Counted from the stretch's first letter, positions 1-14,331 are shown. The stretch is DNA of 64,000 nt from Papiliotrema nemorosa (GCA_032158125.1 JASKOT010000001.1:434001-498000), one strand, 5' to 3'. A program made the numbers and translations. The notes: generated by a model not told the origin, from the letters alone.

Positions 1-258
1 GATCTCGACAATGCCATTGCGGATGACGAAGACGAGGATGTACAGGTCGAATTAAAGGAAGGATATAGGACTGGTGGATCGAGTGATGACGAGTGCGAGG
101 AGGAATGCGCCGATGTGTTGGTCGCGCGAGAGGTGGAGAAGAGGGGTACGAAAGAAGGGTAAGTTGCACAGTGTCCATCAAGCCGGACGACAAGCTGATT
201 GAATAGCGAGGCTTTTATGATGACCTTGTTTGGTGCTCCGGCTCTTATTCTCTGTTGA
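1..258 (+). CDS. 3' end of an acidic protein (partial, start outside the window)
   Basis: The first frame is open from base 1 and encodes a strongly acidic stretch (DDEDEDVQVE, then DDECEEEC) followed by a basic tail. It meets a TAA at 160-162. The bases there also form a textbook donor (GTAAGT at 159). A branch-like CTGATTG and an acceptor TAG at 204-206 lie downstream, so a 48-nt intron would extend the protein by about 17 residues to a TGA at 256-258. I prefer the spliced version because donor, branch site and length all match introns elsewhere here. The C-terminus could equally be at 162. The product is not recognisable from this fragment. Confidence 0.5.
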
Positions 259-795
259 CCCATCGATCTGTCTTGGTGTCGTGTTGTATCATCGCCCCTC
301 TATCGGAACTCATAGCAAGCTCAAATTCGCCAGTTAATCGTACACTATCAAGTCTCACGTCTCAAACAGTCATATAGCATTGCTCTAGGATACATGTATA
401 GCGTCTATGACCAGCGCGGCCGAATTGCGAAGTCAGGATCAGCTATCCAACCGGGACTATCTGAGGAATAGCAGCTGGCATTCCCCTACTTGTCAAGCTC
501 ATGCTCACAGGGATCCTGGCATCCAGTCTGAGCTGTGCATCACTATCCTGGATGGCGCTCGGTGATACCCGTCCTTTTGCTTCTTGTTTGGTATAGGTAG
601 ACAGAGGCACAGCGAGCCGTAGATCTCGTGAGAAGCCTGCTTGCCAACTCGCTGCGCGGATGAAACGATCCTCAGGCGAAACACAAGGTTTACCCATTGC
701 ATGAGAACGCACTGACGCATTCGAGATTGGGAGTATATATAGTCAAAAATACACTATACCCCCAGGCCGTGTAGCACAATCAGCTATTGCAGCGG

Positions 796-834
796 TTGCC
801 TCGTCGCAAAGACAGATACTTTGCGACGAGGCAA
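796..834. repeat. Perfect 16-bp inverted repeat with 7-nt loop
   Basis: Left arm 796-811 (TTGCCTCGTCGCAAAG) and right arm 819-834 are exact reverse complements, separated by ACAGATA. The structure could form a very stable hairpin in RNA or a cruciform in DNA. It lies in a gene-free stretch, and no target-site duplication or transposase is visible. It could be a terminator, a protein-binding palindrome or a relic of a small inverted-repeat element. Confidence 0.85.
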
Positions 835-1740
835 TTACAGCATTTCCGCGAAAGCGCGCGGTCAAACCTCACATTTTTGGTTGTGTGCATGCGACTTTTG
901 ACATCAAATAGCGATACACACAACGGGCCCGAGAGGGATACAGAAAAGGGTGCAAGGATGTTTAAAGCTCAACCTCGGGACTGCCTCGTGGCGAGATGTG
1001 ACATCCACAATTGGTGGTGTGTTCCTGCTGGATATCGTGATCTCCGACAGACCATCGTCTCATACATTCTTGTCGGGCGATATGTGGACCGTAGGATGCA
1101 CTTCGCGCATCATGTCATAACCGGTAACTTACCCATGCTCGAGCCATGGATGAACCACTTCTGACCTTCCGATTTCTACAAATCATCAGATTTGTATTTC
1201 CACCGCCAATCGCGCGGCAACGGATACTCAGCGGTTCGTACGTTCTCTATCCTACACCACAACAATGCCGCTTTAACGGTCTCAGTGACACCTCCTATGC
1301 GGCTGTTAGGGAATCCACCGGTGGAAATTATGCATGAGCTCAGCTGCGACCAGGAAGCAGAATCGAGGACAAGTGGATTCCAGCGAAACGGCCAGTTTCG
1401 AAACGCGTGCCGAGAGAAATTTGTATTTTACGCATATCAAAGTTCCCGGCGCACTCCGAGCCGGGTTTCATCGCACTGCAGTCTCACCCCCCTGTTCATG
1501 GTGGATCCCATGCACAGTCCAAAGACATGTCGAGTAAGAGCATGTTCACATGAAGCTGATGCTCTGCGGAAGACGTCGCATGGCAGTTTGAAGTCGACGG
1601 GCCGATGAGAGGACGATTGACGTCAAGTCACCGACTTCACTCGGCATGGATGGATGGGTGTCCGACCTAGAGCGAAGGTGTAGAGGTATAAAGACCTCTA
1701 GTCATCATGGTCAATGATACTCACCCAGAGCATCAATAGC

Positions 1741-1803
1741 TATAACTATAACTACAACTACAACTACAACTACAACTACAACTACAACTACAACTACAAC
1801 TAC
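1741..1803. repeat. Hexanucleotide microsatellite (CTACAA)n
   Basis: About eight to nine head-to-tail copies of ACTACA, preceded by two variant TATAAC units. It ends about 55 bases before the start codon of the B12D/MLRQ gene, so it probably lies in the 5' UTR or core promoter. On the sense strand it is C/A/T-only and G-free, as unstructured leaders often are. Confidence 0.9.
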
Positions 1804-1857
1804 CATCGACCATATCTACTACCCCTTACCTCAACAACATCCTGATCACCTGCCACT

Positions 1858-2281
1858 ATGTTTGCTAGACAAGCCCTGCCTACCGCACGAGTTGCCTCGC
1901 GACTTGTCGCTCGACCAACACAGTCTCTCGCAGCTCGAAGGGCAGCACATACAGCTCATAGACCACAAGCTGACACCCACAACCCGGTAAGCTGGATCAA
2001 CCTCTCTCTCAGATGTTGCTGACATTGTCAGGTCACAGCATTCTTCAGAGCCGTTCCTATGCCTGTCGAAGCGTACCCTTTGGCTGGACTGGTCCTCACA
2101 ATGCTCGGATGGGCGACATATCATTCCGTGAAACATATCAAGGAAGATCGAGACCACGTGAGTCGAACACGAGATCAAAGGAGGGGACTTATTGACAGAA
2201 CAGCTACGATGGTACCCTGGTGCAGGTGGTGTCAAATACGTTGAGACCGGAATGACCGAGATGCCTCTACCAGGACTGTGA
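1858..2281 (+). CDS. B12D/MLRQ-family mitochondrial inner-membrane protein (NDUFA4-like)
   Basis: Three exons (1858-1986, 2032-2157, 2204-2281) give a 110-residue protein. The N-terminus is rich in Arg, Ala and Ser and lacks acidic residues for about 35 residues, as mitochondrial presequences do. Then comes a single hydrophobic segment in the context PVEAYPLAGLVLTMLGWATY, followed by a charged HIKEDRD stretch and LRWYPGAG. This layout matches the fungal NADH-ubiquinone reductase MLRQ-subunit/B12D family, small one-helix proteins of respiratory complexes. The second intron must use the acceptor at 2202-2203. The earlier AG at 2197-2198 also stays open but gives a shorter, unrelated end. Whether it associates with complex I or complex IV cannot be told from sequence. 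Confidence 0.8.
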
Positions 2282-2613
2282 TTGCTTTTCGTGTTCTCAG
2301 GATCTATTCGTCGTTCACGCCTAATATCATGTGATGTATCAGTATGCTTTGCGGGCTTTTGAGTACCAAAACACGGTTGTATTGATTGTCTCGCGCTTGT
2401 CCATAGAAGGAGCAAAGGCGAAGCTAGCGGCACGCTTCAAAATGGGCTGATATAGATGCATACCTAGCCGGTCATGTGTCGACTTCTTTTGATTATGCTC
2501 ATTAGGGGTAAGATCACATCCAGATGTCGTCAATCTTCGTAGGCGTATGGCTGTGCCATTAGAGATACAAAAGCAGACCACAGAAGTATCGGTGATACAG
2601 CATAGGACAATCA

Positions 2614-5349
2614 TTATCGGAATCGAGCGGGAATCGGTGGTACAGGCGGAACGGAAGTGAAGCCTAGCATCGCCATTGGAGGCGGCATAGCATAAGGCGG
2701 TTGAGGTGGTTGGGTAGGCATGAGGAACGCATTTTGCGAGGCAGGCGCAGAAGGAGGTCCCAACCTTTGGCCTGAGGCGGAGGAGGGACGATTCGCCGAT
2801 AATCGCTGACCGTCAGCGCTCGCATTCTACGCGAATATTTGGAGATACTGACTTCATAGTACGCAAAGTCTTGAAGAAGACTGGTCTTGGATTTGGTTTG
2901 ATAATCGAGGAAGATCTGTAATACCTCACATCCACCTTCATGGTGGAGCTCCTGCGTGTCCCGAGAGTTGGTCATCGGCTTTTGTTCTGGAGTGTTGATC
3001 AATTTGATGTGTCGGAATGCCCTGAGAGTTCAGTCCTTCCGAAAGAATGGCTCATAGCTGAGACACGAACGTAGAGGGAATATCTCTGACAAAGATCCAT
3101 TTGACCTTGAAGATACCTTTCCACTTGTTATTCTCAGACCAGACATTGGATGATTGAGTCTCATCGACGCTACTACATCAGCACTATCTCGCATGAACAG
3201 CGACGCAACATACGGGGTCAGCATCTGGGCCACACCACAGAAGTGTCGGGATCCGTTGACCGAGAAAAAGAGGTATATTGGCATTTTGTCGGCTGATTCT
3301 CGGAAGGCGGTGTCTAGTCGTTTGTTTCCCAATACTGTGGAAGACCATATCTCATGCTTTAGAGACTTTTGTACATCTTCCTCCTACCGAATCAGTCTAA
3401 TCTCGAAGAACAAGCAACCTGAGAGACAACTCACCGTATACGACTTGATGACGAAAAATCTGGCTTGCGCGGGTTGACAGTCAAAAGTGGCGGGATTGAG
3501 TCCCTTGCTTTTGGCCAAAGCGACGACGTCGACATCTTCGTGTGGATTTGCAGCGCTGACGGGTGGACTGGGATATAGAGAGGGAATAGGCTGCTGATTG
3601 ACATAACCTGGATACATTTGGATGAAGTTGGCCCCCGGTTGGATGGTACCGGGTCTGATTCCTGTTTGCCTAGGGTCGAATCCCGGGGCAAAGCTTTGTG
3701 GCGCCGGAAGATAGCCAAAAGGCTGAGCGAGATATGTTTGATTCGGCCATGGACCTGGCGCGCCTTGTCCAGACTGGGCACGGAGATAAGGATCTCGTTC
3801 CTGCCAATTAGGCGCGGACGCAGTTCGTACTGGCTGCGGCGAGATTCGTTCCGCGTGGCCGACGAGGTTTGCGACCCAGCTGGGCTCATCACCTATATGC
3901 GAGTTACCGCTATTTTGGCGGTAGGGATTCGGCTGAGGCTGTCGCATTTGATCACCGCTGATCGGCGTTTTGCGATCTAGCTGTTGACGGGTCTCATCGC
4001 CGATATTCAAGTTCATTGCCTGGAACGCTTCTTGTATGCTCTGGGTAGAAGGCCTATTCCACCCATCGTCACCTCCTTGCGATGGCGACCAAACGCTATG
4101 TCCGAGAGGACTCATGGGGGGCTGGTCCTGACTGGCTGTACGAGCATGCCCTTGGTCGCCAGGTCGACGCATATCTCCCCTCTGCTGCAGATTCAACACA
4201 GCTGGACTGCGCTCCAGGCGGTCCCGTACTCTGCTACTGGATCCATAGCCTTGAGTGAGAGATTGATGACGTTTGATGTCCGCCCCGCCTTCGTTGGACT
4301 GACCTCCCGAGCCTGTGAGCTGAAATGGCGGAAAGGCCGCCGTCGACGAGACAGGCGGGGGCGAGGGAGGAGTGAAAGGGTTGTGAGTAGTATTTGGCTG
4401 CGTCGATGGCGAGATTGAGCTGGAAAAAGCGTGCATCGGTCGATAGTGCTACCTGTTAGTCCTGTCTGCTCAGTTGTTACAGAAGCTCCCACCTCGCCCG
4501 CGGCCTTCATGCTAGAGCTCCTGCCCAGTCCGCTGAGGTCCGAGTGTTTGGCTTGAGCACGCAGACTTTGTGCTCGCGAGACGTTGGCCCCGCCAGGGAC
4601 ATACGATGGAGTGTCCATTGTGAGATACGTGGATGGAGGCGACAATGCAGCCAGAGATGAAAGGGATTGGGAAGTGGAATGAGCCGAAGGTGGGGATTGA
4701 GGAATGGCTTCGCTGCTGGGATTGGCCGAAATCCTGCGAGGTGGTCTCGGAGGCGGGTTGGCAGGTGTTTTTCTGGGCATTTCCTCGGTCGGCGGTGCCA
4801 GAGTCGGGTTGTACGCTGTGGAGAAGAGGTTGACACGAGTTAGAGGCGGAAATTCGATGTTCGGGTGGGATCAAGGTCAGCTTGAACGCTCTTTGACAGC
4901 ACCACAGAAGGATGATACTCACCTCGCCTGGATGGGAGTGAGCTTTGTCGGCTCAAGCCTTTACCCCAGCTACTCATTTCTGCAACACCTTCCTCATGAC
5001 CCTCCAAGGTGCTCTCCATCACCGCCTCCTCCTTCCGCACGGCTCTACCGCTGCCCTTTCGCACCAGACCTGGATCGGGGTTCGAGCTCGACAGAGACCC
5101 GCTACGAAAACGGCTGGAGCCGGTGACGGATTTTCCAGCTCCATGAAAAGCAGACGTTGCAGCGGGCACAGAGGAAATGGATGCTGAGACTTGATGCCGG
5201 GGCGTTGAAACCGTGTTCGCACGTCTTAACGAGGACTCGGCGTCGGGAGCCGGAGGTCCAGAAGATGATGTGGTTCCAGATGCACCAAACCCGTTCGAGG
5301 AAGGTCCCAATGGCTGTCTGATGATGGAGGCGAGAGGTACGGAAGTCAT
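2614..5349 (-). CDS. YTH-domain RNA-binding protein (m6A reader, YTHDF/Pho92-like)
   Basis: Seven exons (5349-4923, 4815-4493, 4448-3435, 3383-3214, 3169-3071, 3021-2853, 2805-2614) join in frame into 797 residues. The first about 570 residues are low-complexity, rich in Ser, Pro, Gln and Asn. A YTH domain follows. It has [66 protein letters not shown] and [12 protein letters not shown], and it carries the Trp residues expected in the aromatic cage. The C-terminus is a short proline/methionine-rich tail ending [11 protein letters not shown] proteins bind N6-methyladenosine in mRNA and usually promote decay or alter translation in the cytoplasm. A long disordered N-terminus plus a C-terminal YTH domain is the YTHDF arrangement rather than the nuclear YTHDC one. 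Introns are 44-107 nt. Confidence 0.9.
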
Positions 5350-5831
5350 TCTGTTGTCGCAAAGACGACAGGCGAGTAAATCAAGAAATGTGATGCGGTG
5401 CGGAAGGATGGTCTGACCCGGTCGATGCGACGAATTGTCTGCCAGTCACAGTATCTTGTCCAGTCTAGGTCTACGATGGCCACGATATCGGTGAAGGATG
5501 GGATATGGGACGCTGATCGCTAGATGTAATGTGGATGAGGAAAGGATGGGCAGAGGATCTAGCGTGCACAGGAGGTGACGTTTCAAATGAGCCCCGGGGG
5601 TATCGATCGTCGAATGTGGCGGAGACCTAGCTCCTGTCGAAACCCCTCGCCGTATCCCAGGACAGGTCCGAACCGTCAAAGGGGAGAGAAGGCGAAAAAG
5701 AGGGAATGTACAAGACTCGTTCTATCAAAGGAGCAACAGGTGCAAAGCTCTGTACGGGTACTTATGACAGCCCATGGGGGGTTTTGAGCGTCTTGCCTCT
5801 TCTCTATTACTTGTGCGAATACAGGCTTACA
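5350..5831. other. Divergent promoter region, YTH gene / phosphatase gene
   Basis: 482 bases between the start codons of two divergent genes. An open frame runs in frame into the phosphatase start from an ATG at 5706. It has no recognisable homology and continues to the first intron, so an earlier start is possible but not favoured. No other feature is seen. Confidence 0.4.
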
Positions 5832-7019
5832 ATGTCTCGTCATTATAAGGTCGTGGAATTCTTTCAGGAGCTCTCATCCATGCTCAGGAAGGATTATCAT
5901 GTGAGTGTACTCCAAAAGCCTGCGACTGAGTTCAGAATCCTGCCAGATTTTCAATGACGGACAGGTGGACCGAAGGTGGCGACGCTTTCAAGGAGGCGAT
6001 CGAAGGTCAGACCCGCGTGCATCGACCAAAGAAAACTCACCCTCCAGAGCTGAAGAGAACATGTTCTGAAGACCAAGAGATCAAGGTGGTTGTCTTGACA
6101 AGACACGGATCAGGTGAGCTCTTTCCCTCGAAGCATGGGAATCCGGGTGACCGCAATCTACAGCTTCATTTGTACAGTCTTACTCCGTTCCTGCTACATA
6201 TCCTCGATGGACTGATGTCATAGGAAGATGGTTTGATCGACCCGGCATTGACGGAGGAGGGAGTAACAGATGCAAAGCAAGCGGTTGCTTATGCTGAACA
6301 AAACAACTGGCTGCCTCGGGAGATGACCACCTTCATCAGCTGTCTTACACGAACATACGAGACGGCAAGGATCCTGACTGAAGGCACAAATTGCAGGATT
6401 CTTGTTGTACCCGTATGTCCTCTTCACCGGTTTAGCGTCAAGAGTACCGACAGATATTGTTGAGCTAATGGCTTACAGTCATTTCGTGAGCAGGTATTTT
6501 GCCCTAGAGATTACCGATCATCCAAATCAAAGCTGTTTCAAGTCTTTGAGGGGCTCGACTGGAGTTTGGCGGGCGACATGACCGAAGATGATGACTATCA
6601 GGACATGTATCCTGTTTCGTCCAAGAAAGGGGGACGAGTTGAGCCCAATTCCTCCGTTTTGAACAGAACGACACGAGGTCTAAGTGACGCCTTTGGTGCT
6701 ACAGAGGGAGAGACATGTAAGAGGAGCTCTGAAAGTCAGAGTCCAGCTGATCTTTCCAGATTTGCGTGTGGTAGGGCATGGAAATAGCTTCAGTACCGGT
6801 GTTTTCAAGCAACTCATATACCAAGGAGAGATGCCCTATTCCGAGTTTGTGAGTCGGTATCCAGGGTTTACCGAAGACAGCGATAGAAGCGAGAAATTAC
6901 TGGCTACGGGGGAGACCGTTGTTCTCACAGTGCGAATCCAGAAGACCGACGAAGCTCTTCCAGACTTCCCGGTCAGTGACGAGGGATGCAGTGACAGATC
7001 TGACGATGGATTTGAATAG
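5832..7019 (+). CDS. Histidine phosphatase superfamily protein (phosphoglycerate-mutase-like), copy 1
   Basis: A six-exon model (5832-5900, 5936-6113, 6164-6171, 6224-6412, 6479-6716, 6760-7019) gives 313 residues. The superfamily signature is clear: KVVVLTRHGS with the catalytic His, then DPALTEEG, the second arginine in CLTRTYETA, and the second His in YLRVVGHGNSFS. The third exon is only 8 nt long. Without it RHGS and DPALTEEG are in different frames, and with it the product reads RHGSASFEDG. The second exon depends on a 35-nt intron. These enzymes remove phosphate from small molecules or proteins through a phosphohistidine, and the substrate cannot be inferred. The gene is followed by a second member of the superfamily in the same orientation. 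Exon 1 and the exact start are the weakest parts. Confidence 0.75.
6164..6171 (+). other. Predicted 8-nt microexon in the first phosphatase gene
   Basis: CTTCATTT is flanked by an intron ending CTACAG and one beginning GTACAG. Skipping it leaves the downstream exon, which carries DPALTEEG, out of frame. Including it restores the frame across both junctions. An alternative donor 15 nt further on (GTTCCT) also keeps frame but is a poor match to consensus. Confidence 0.5.
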
Positions 7020-7472
7020 TGGAAGGACTCAGATCTTCCGGTGCGAGCGGATTTCAGTAGGATAAGTAGTATCACACACACGTGCTGGGGGATGGCAATT
7101 GTGTTACAGTCCTCTTCATTAGCTTTCTGATCAGCAAGCCCATCACAGCAGGGTGCGAAGAACGCTCGATTCGCCACGTCCACGTGGTCGACAACGATCG
7201 ACCTTGACGCCCGTCGAATTGCCGGGATCTAATCTTTCCGTACCTGATCGAACTACAGTACTCGTACTGAAATGATTGATGCGACACTTCAAAACGAGGC
7301 ACCAGATATGGTACAGCCGGAGCTCCGCCCTCTGTTGTGACGGTCGCCTGTGTGAGTATCGGTCTTGGGCTCCTGTCGTTCCTTTCAACACAGCGTCCCT
7401 TTGACGTGTCGAAAGCCATGTATCACTGCGAGCTAGGGATTTCTGACATTTACAGAATCACCAGGAAGCGTC
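7020..7472. other. Spacer between the two phosphatase genes
   Basis: 453 bases with no supported gene. Open frames on both strands lack splice or domain support. It probably holds the 3' end of the first phosphatase transcript and the promoter of the second. Confidence 0.4.
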
Positions 7473-8618
7473 ATGTCGGTCGAGATAGTCGAATACTACC
7501 CACATCTTTCTGCTCGAATCACATGGACAGCTGAGGTAAGTGCGGCATCTTTCGACATGCAGTGGTCTGATGATACTCCAGTCTGGCGCTCAACTCGAGT
7601 CCCGATGCCAGAGTTTGGTGGAGATCGCTGCCGAGGTCGAAAGTATGTGGTCGATCGTAAAGCCTGCCAGAGCTGATATCTGCTAGAGCTCAGAGATGAG
7701 TGCGGTCCAGATGAGCAAATCAAGTCGATATGGGGATCACGACATGGCAAAGGTTCGCGCTAGCTGTATGTACAGTATACTGACGTTCCAGCCTGGTCTA
7801 ACTATTGGGCCAAAGAGATGTGCAATGGGAACTACGCCGAGGTGATTCTGGCCCGTTCTAGATTTATGTGTTCGATTGACGATTCAGGCGAATATCAAAT
7901 TCCCCTTCCCGGACCCAAGCCTGCACCCCCAGGGTGAAAGGCAGAGCATCGACGTCGAGGAAGTCCTAAGGGCGGCTCTATCGGAAGCGCCATCTTTGGT
8001 ACCCACCAAGCTCTACGTGACCCCTCTTTTAAGAGGCATACAAACCTCCTTCAATATCTGGGGTCGCCTGACGCAAGCTGGAGTCGACGCCCTATCATTC
8101 GTCGCGACCGTCATCACCGTAAGTAGCGCAAATCAAGCCAGGCAATTTGCTTAACATCAGGGATTGCGAGAACACAAGATACTAGAGCACTGCAATAGCC
8201 GTCTCCCGTGGTCCGAGACTGACAAGCTCTACCCGAGCTTAAAATGGCCTGAAGGATCAAAGACCGAGGAGGATCACGAATACGCTGAACAAGTCGCTGT
8301 CGGCCGCAATGAGATTGAAGAAGAGCTCCAAGACAGGACGGCATTGGCAATGACGAATATGTTGCTGCAATCGCGGGACGACGACTGTGCGCCAATCCCA
8401 CAACTACACTACTGGAAGGCGTGAGCTGACTGTCAGGCCTCGCTTTCACGGCGCATTCAGGAGCTTGTCGAGGATCATGGCACTTCTTCGAAGCGGATCA
8501 AACCAAATTATGGGGCTTTCTCAAAGCAGGAGACGAGGCTGCCATGTCCGAAGCCGAGACGAGATTAATGACCGTCAAGGTCAAGTACAACACTGATGGA
8601 GCCACCTCAATTACCTAG
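7473..8618 (+). CDS. Histidine phosphatase superfamily protein, copy 2
   Basis: Seven exons joined by canonical introns give a protein just under 300 residues. It starts at the ATG at 7473 (MSVEIVEYYP). The first catalytic block is IWGSRHGKAWSNYW, the second arginine lies in LYVTPLLRGIQTSFNIW, and the C-terminal catalytic His is in CLAFTAHSGACRGSW. The acidic region between (KTEEDHEYAEQV) is typical of fungal Pmu1-like phosphoglycerate-mutase relatives. Sequence similarity to the upstream gene is confined to the family motifs, so this is an old pair or a chance neighbourhood rather than a fresh duplication. The likely role is phosphohydrolysis of an unknown small substrate. The last exon is fixed by the intron before GCCTCGC, which keeps the His motif in frame. 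Confidence 0.8.
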
Positions 8619-8751
8619 GGATTGTGATGCCGTGGCCGAATACAGTGATGATGGTGTGTAAAGGCAAGATGAGACTGTGAGACGATTCCATCGATGTCAC
8701 ATAGGCATGCATGCAGCCACACAAGCAGGCAGTGCAGCTAGACTAGACATC

Positions 8752-11494
<2,743 letters not shown>

Positions 11495-11627
11495 TGTGTG
11501 GGGGTGTGGCTCGTAATGTCAGAGTGTCAGGCTCAATTCTCCCCCTTCGCCGCCCGCTGAAATGTCCAACCCATCAAGGATCATAGACCTACTGGTTTCT
11601 ATTGACATCCGTTTGACACATTACATC

Positions 11628-13801
11628 ATGGCAGCTCTCGTGTCCGGATACGAGTCATCGGACGACGAGAAGCCTCCAGTCGCTTCGGCTTCGACGAGTC
11701 GGCTGCCCAAGCTGGGCAACGGATACTCGGCACCGACAGAGGAGGACGATGAGGATGAGGACAAACTGGAGGAGCAAGCCAGGGCAGACGCCTTTGGTCT
11801 GGCGCAGAAGATTGTCGAAGAGGATAGCAACAGGAGTGTAGACAATAAAGCGGTCGTGAAAGCTGCTCCAGACGTATTAAAAGAGGTGTGTTGCAAACTC
11901 GTTGACGTCCCTTGGATTATGCTGAACCCGCAGGACCCAAACGGAGCAGGCATGGCTATCATAGCACGACCAACAGACAAAGTCATGAACGTCAATTTGA
12001 CGTACGAAGAGATGTCAAGACCTGTCGCGGGACCGGAGGATCCGTTCAACCAACGCAAAAACAAGGGGATGAACAGTTTAGCGGGACACGTCGAAGAACA
12101 AGCGATGGACAGCTATACCTTTGCCATGCAGCAACGGACGTTCGAGGTCCACGGCTACGCTCTCAATCCTGCATCTCACAATTCTGCCGCTCAGCCCTAT
12201 GTCGGATCGCTCAGTGCAGCGCATGAGAATGGATACATGTCTGTGGAGAATATCAAACCGTCCAAAGCTGCTAAAAGGGAGATGAAGCGGAAAAGAGGGG
12301 CGAAAGGAGATCTATCAGTGATCGATGGAGAGGATGCGTACATGGGACCTTGGGCGAAATGGGAGCAGGATCAAGCGGAGGAAGTCGTTGAAGAGGAGGA
12401 AGAAGAATCGGAGGAGTGGAGAGAAGAGAAGAGGAGACGGGAAGAAGCAAAGGAAGCAGCTCAGAAGAAGATGGAAGAGGCAAGGCAGGAGAAGAGTATA
12501 TTCCACGGTGAGTGTCCGGATCAAACGTGGATTGTTACGCTGACCAAGGTAGGAAAGGAGCTACACGACTATGCTGGGAGGACATATATGCACATCCCAA
12601 CCGACACCGATGTCAAGCTCAACCCGGCCGATGGAGCGACGCCGCCAAACGCTTACGTTCCGGAACGCTGTGTGCATACCTGGGTGAGTTTAGCAGTGAT
12701 CAAAGTCTGCAGAGCCGATTGCTAATGGCAGCACGGGCACAACAAGGGTGTATCAGCGGTTCGACTATTCCCCAAGAGTGGACATCTGCTATTGTCAGCG
12801 AGTATGGATACGAAGGTCAAGGTGTGTGATATAGAATGGACTCCGAGAGCGCCGCTGAGGTTTAGCTTTGGGACGTGTATCACGAGGGCAATTGTCTGCG
12901 GACGTTCATGGGTCATTCGCAAGCTGTCAAGGATGTCAACTTCAACAACAAGGGAACAAAGTTCTTGTCGGCATCGTTTGACCGTCACATCAAAATGTGG
13001 GATACCGAGACCGGTAAATGCATCATGGCGTTCACCAACGGTAAAGTTCCGAATGTTGTCAAGTTCCACCCGGATGGAGATAAGCAAAACATATTTATGG
13101 CTGGCATGCAGGACAAGAAGATTATCCAGGTGAGTTCCCCTCCGTGGTCCAAGAGTGGATGTTGACCAGTAGTACGATACCAGGAGTAGAGAGATAGTAC
13201 AGACCTATGATCAACATTTGGGTCCAGTCAATACGATTACATTCGTCGATGGCAACAGGCGGTTCCTGACAACGTCGGACGACAAAACGATACGTGGTTG
13301 GGATTACGACATTCCCGTTGTCATCAAATATATCGCCGAGCCATATATGCACTCGATGCCAGCCGTCGCCAAACATCCTAGTGGTAAGTCCAAGGCTTCA
13401 TTGTTCCCGAAGCAGCACTGATGGGACAGACAAATTCGTCGCTTGTCAATCCATGGACAACCAGATTCTCATTTACGGTGCCGACGGCAACTTTAGGCAA
13501 AACAAAAAGAAGCGATTCGCCGGTCATACGGTTGCTGGATATGCTTGCAATGTGGCATTCTCGCCAGATGGAAAGTACATATCATCTGGTACCGGGTCGG
13601 GAGATGTCGTCTTTTGGGATTGGAAGACTGGACGCATTACCAAGAGATTAAAAGCGCACAACCAAGTGGTCATAGATCACGTTTGGTTGCCCAATGAACA
13701 CGTGAGTTGCGTTGGGACCCCTCGTCCGATTACAAGTACTGAAGTATCAGTCCAAGGTGATCACTGCATCGTGGGACGGTCTCATCAAGCTATGGACGTA
13801 A
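11628..13801 (+). CDS. PRP17: Pre-mRNA splicing factor PRP17/CDC40 (WD40)
   Basis: The start codon at 11628 gives [14 protein letters not shown], a typical Prp17 beginning. An earlier in-frame ATG at 11562 is less likely. About eight exons follow. The N-terminal half contains the conserved blocks [34 protein letters not shown], and a lysine/glutamate-rich helix ([19 protein letters not shown]). The C-terminal half is a WD40 propeller: [89 protein letters not shown], and a last blade ending [12 protein letters not shown]. Prp17 acts in the spliceosome around the second transesterification step. The final intron precedes the exon with the terminal blade. The gene fits the intron-dense context. 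Confidence 0.95.
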
Positions 13802-14331
13802 ATGAGCATGCATGTGTAGCTAGAAGAGTTGGTGATGTACACTATGTATCGATTGTCGCCCCCTGTTACCCCGCAATGATGACCCCGCATCCCGGAATGA
13901 GCCTTTGTCATGGACCTTCTGAGCCATCCAAGCCTCTTGCATCTCTCCCTATACAACACCGCAACACAACACATTGTACCCATACATCAACTCTACCAGC
14001 ATCTATTGACATTTTGCGGCATTATTGGATATTCTTGCGACTCGGACTCGGGCTCTCGAGCGCTACTGGCAGTTGTTTGGAAGAGGAGCTGAGCCATTGT
14101 GACGGGTAGTACAGCTGCTTCGGGGCCTTCTTTAGAGATTCTTGTCAGATAGCGCGGCACAGGTGAGCAATTCCGCCGTAGCATGTAGAGGACTATACGA
14201 CGTCCATTTCACGCACTGTCATCTATCAAATTGGTCGCTGACAAACGCAGTAATATAGTCACACGCCCTTTCATCTCGCCATCGCAAACATCACATACTA
14301 CCGAGTCCCCTTTGTCATACGCCTCACCGGG
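13802..14331. other. Spacer PRP17 - MUB1
   Basis: 530 bases holding the PRP17 3' region and the MUB1 promoter. No supported gene, repeat or structural RNA was seen. Confidence 0.4.

Larger units (their letters stand above)
259..1857. other. Long spacer without a supported gene
   Basis: About 1.6 kb between the partial gene and the B12D/MLRQ gene. Open frames exist on both strands (443-720 minus, 1192-1608 plus), but none has splice support, a recognisable domain or convincing composition. An AT-rich TATATATA-like stretch lies near 733-740, just before the inverted repeat at 796-834. A hexanucleotide microsatellite occupies the end of the spacer. It may hold promoter elements for the downstream mitochondrial gene. 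Confidence 0.5.

Noticed and set aside
796..834. Possible tRNA or small structured RNA gene at the inverted repeat
   Set aside because: No A or B box, no cloverleaf and no poly-T stop. Only a simple hairpin is seen.
1192..1608. A 138-codon plus-strand open frame in the first spacer
   Set aside because: No recognisable domain, unbiased composition, and two overlapping frames of similar length. Most likely chance.
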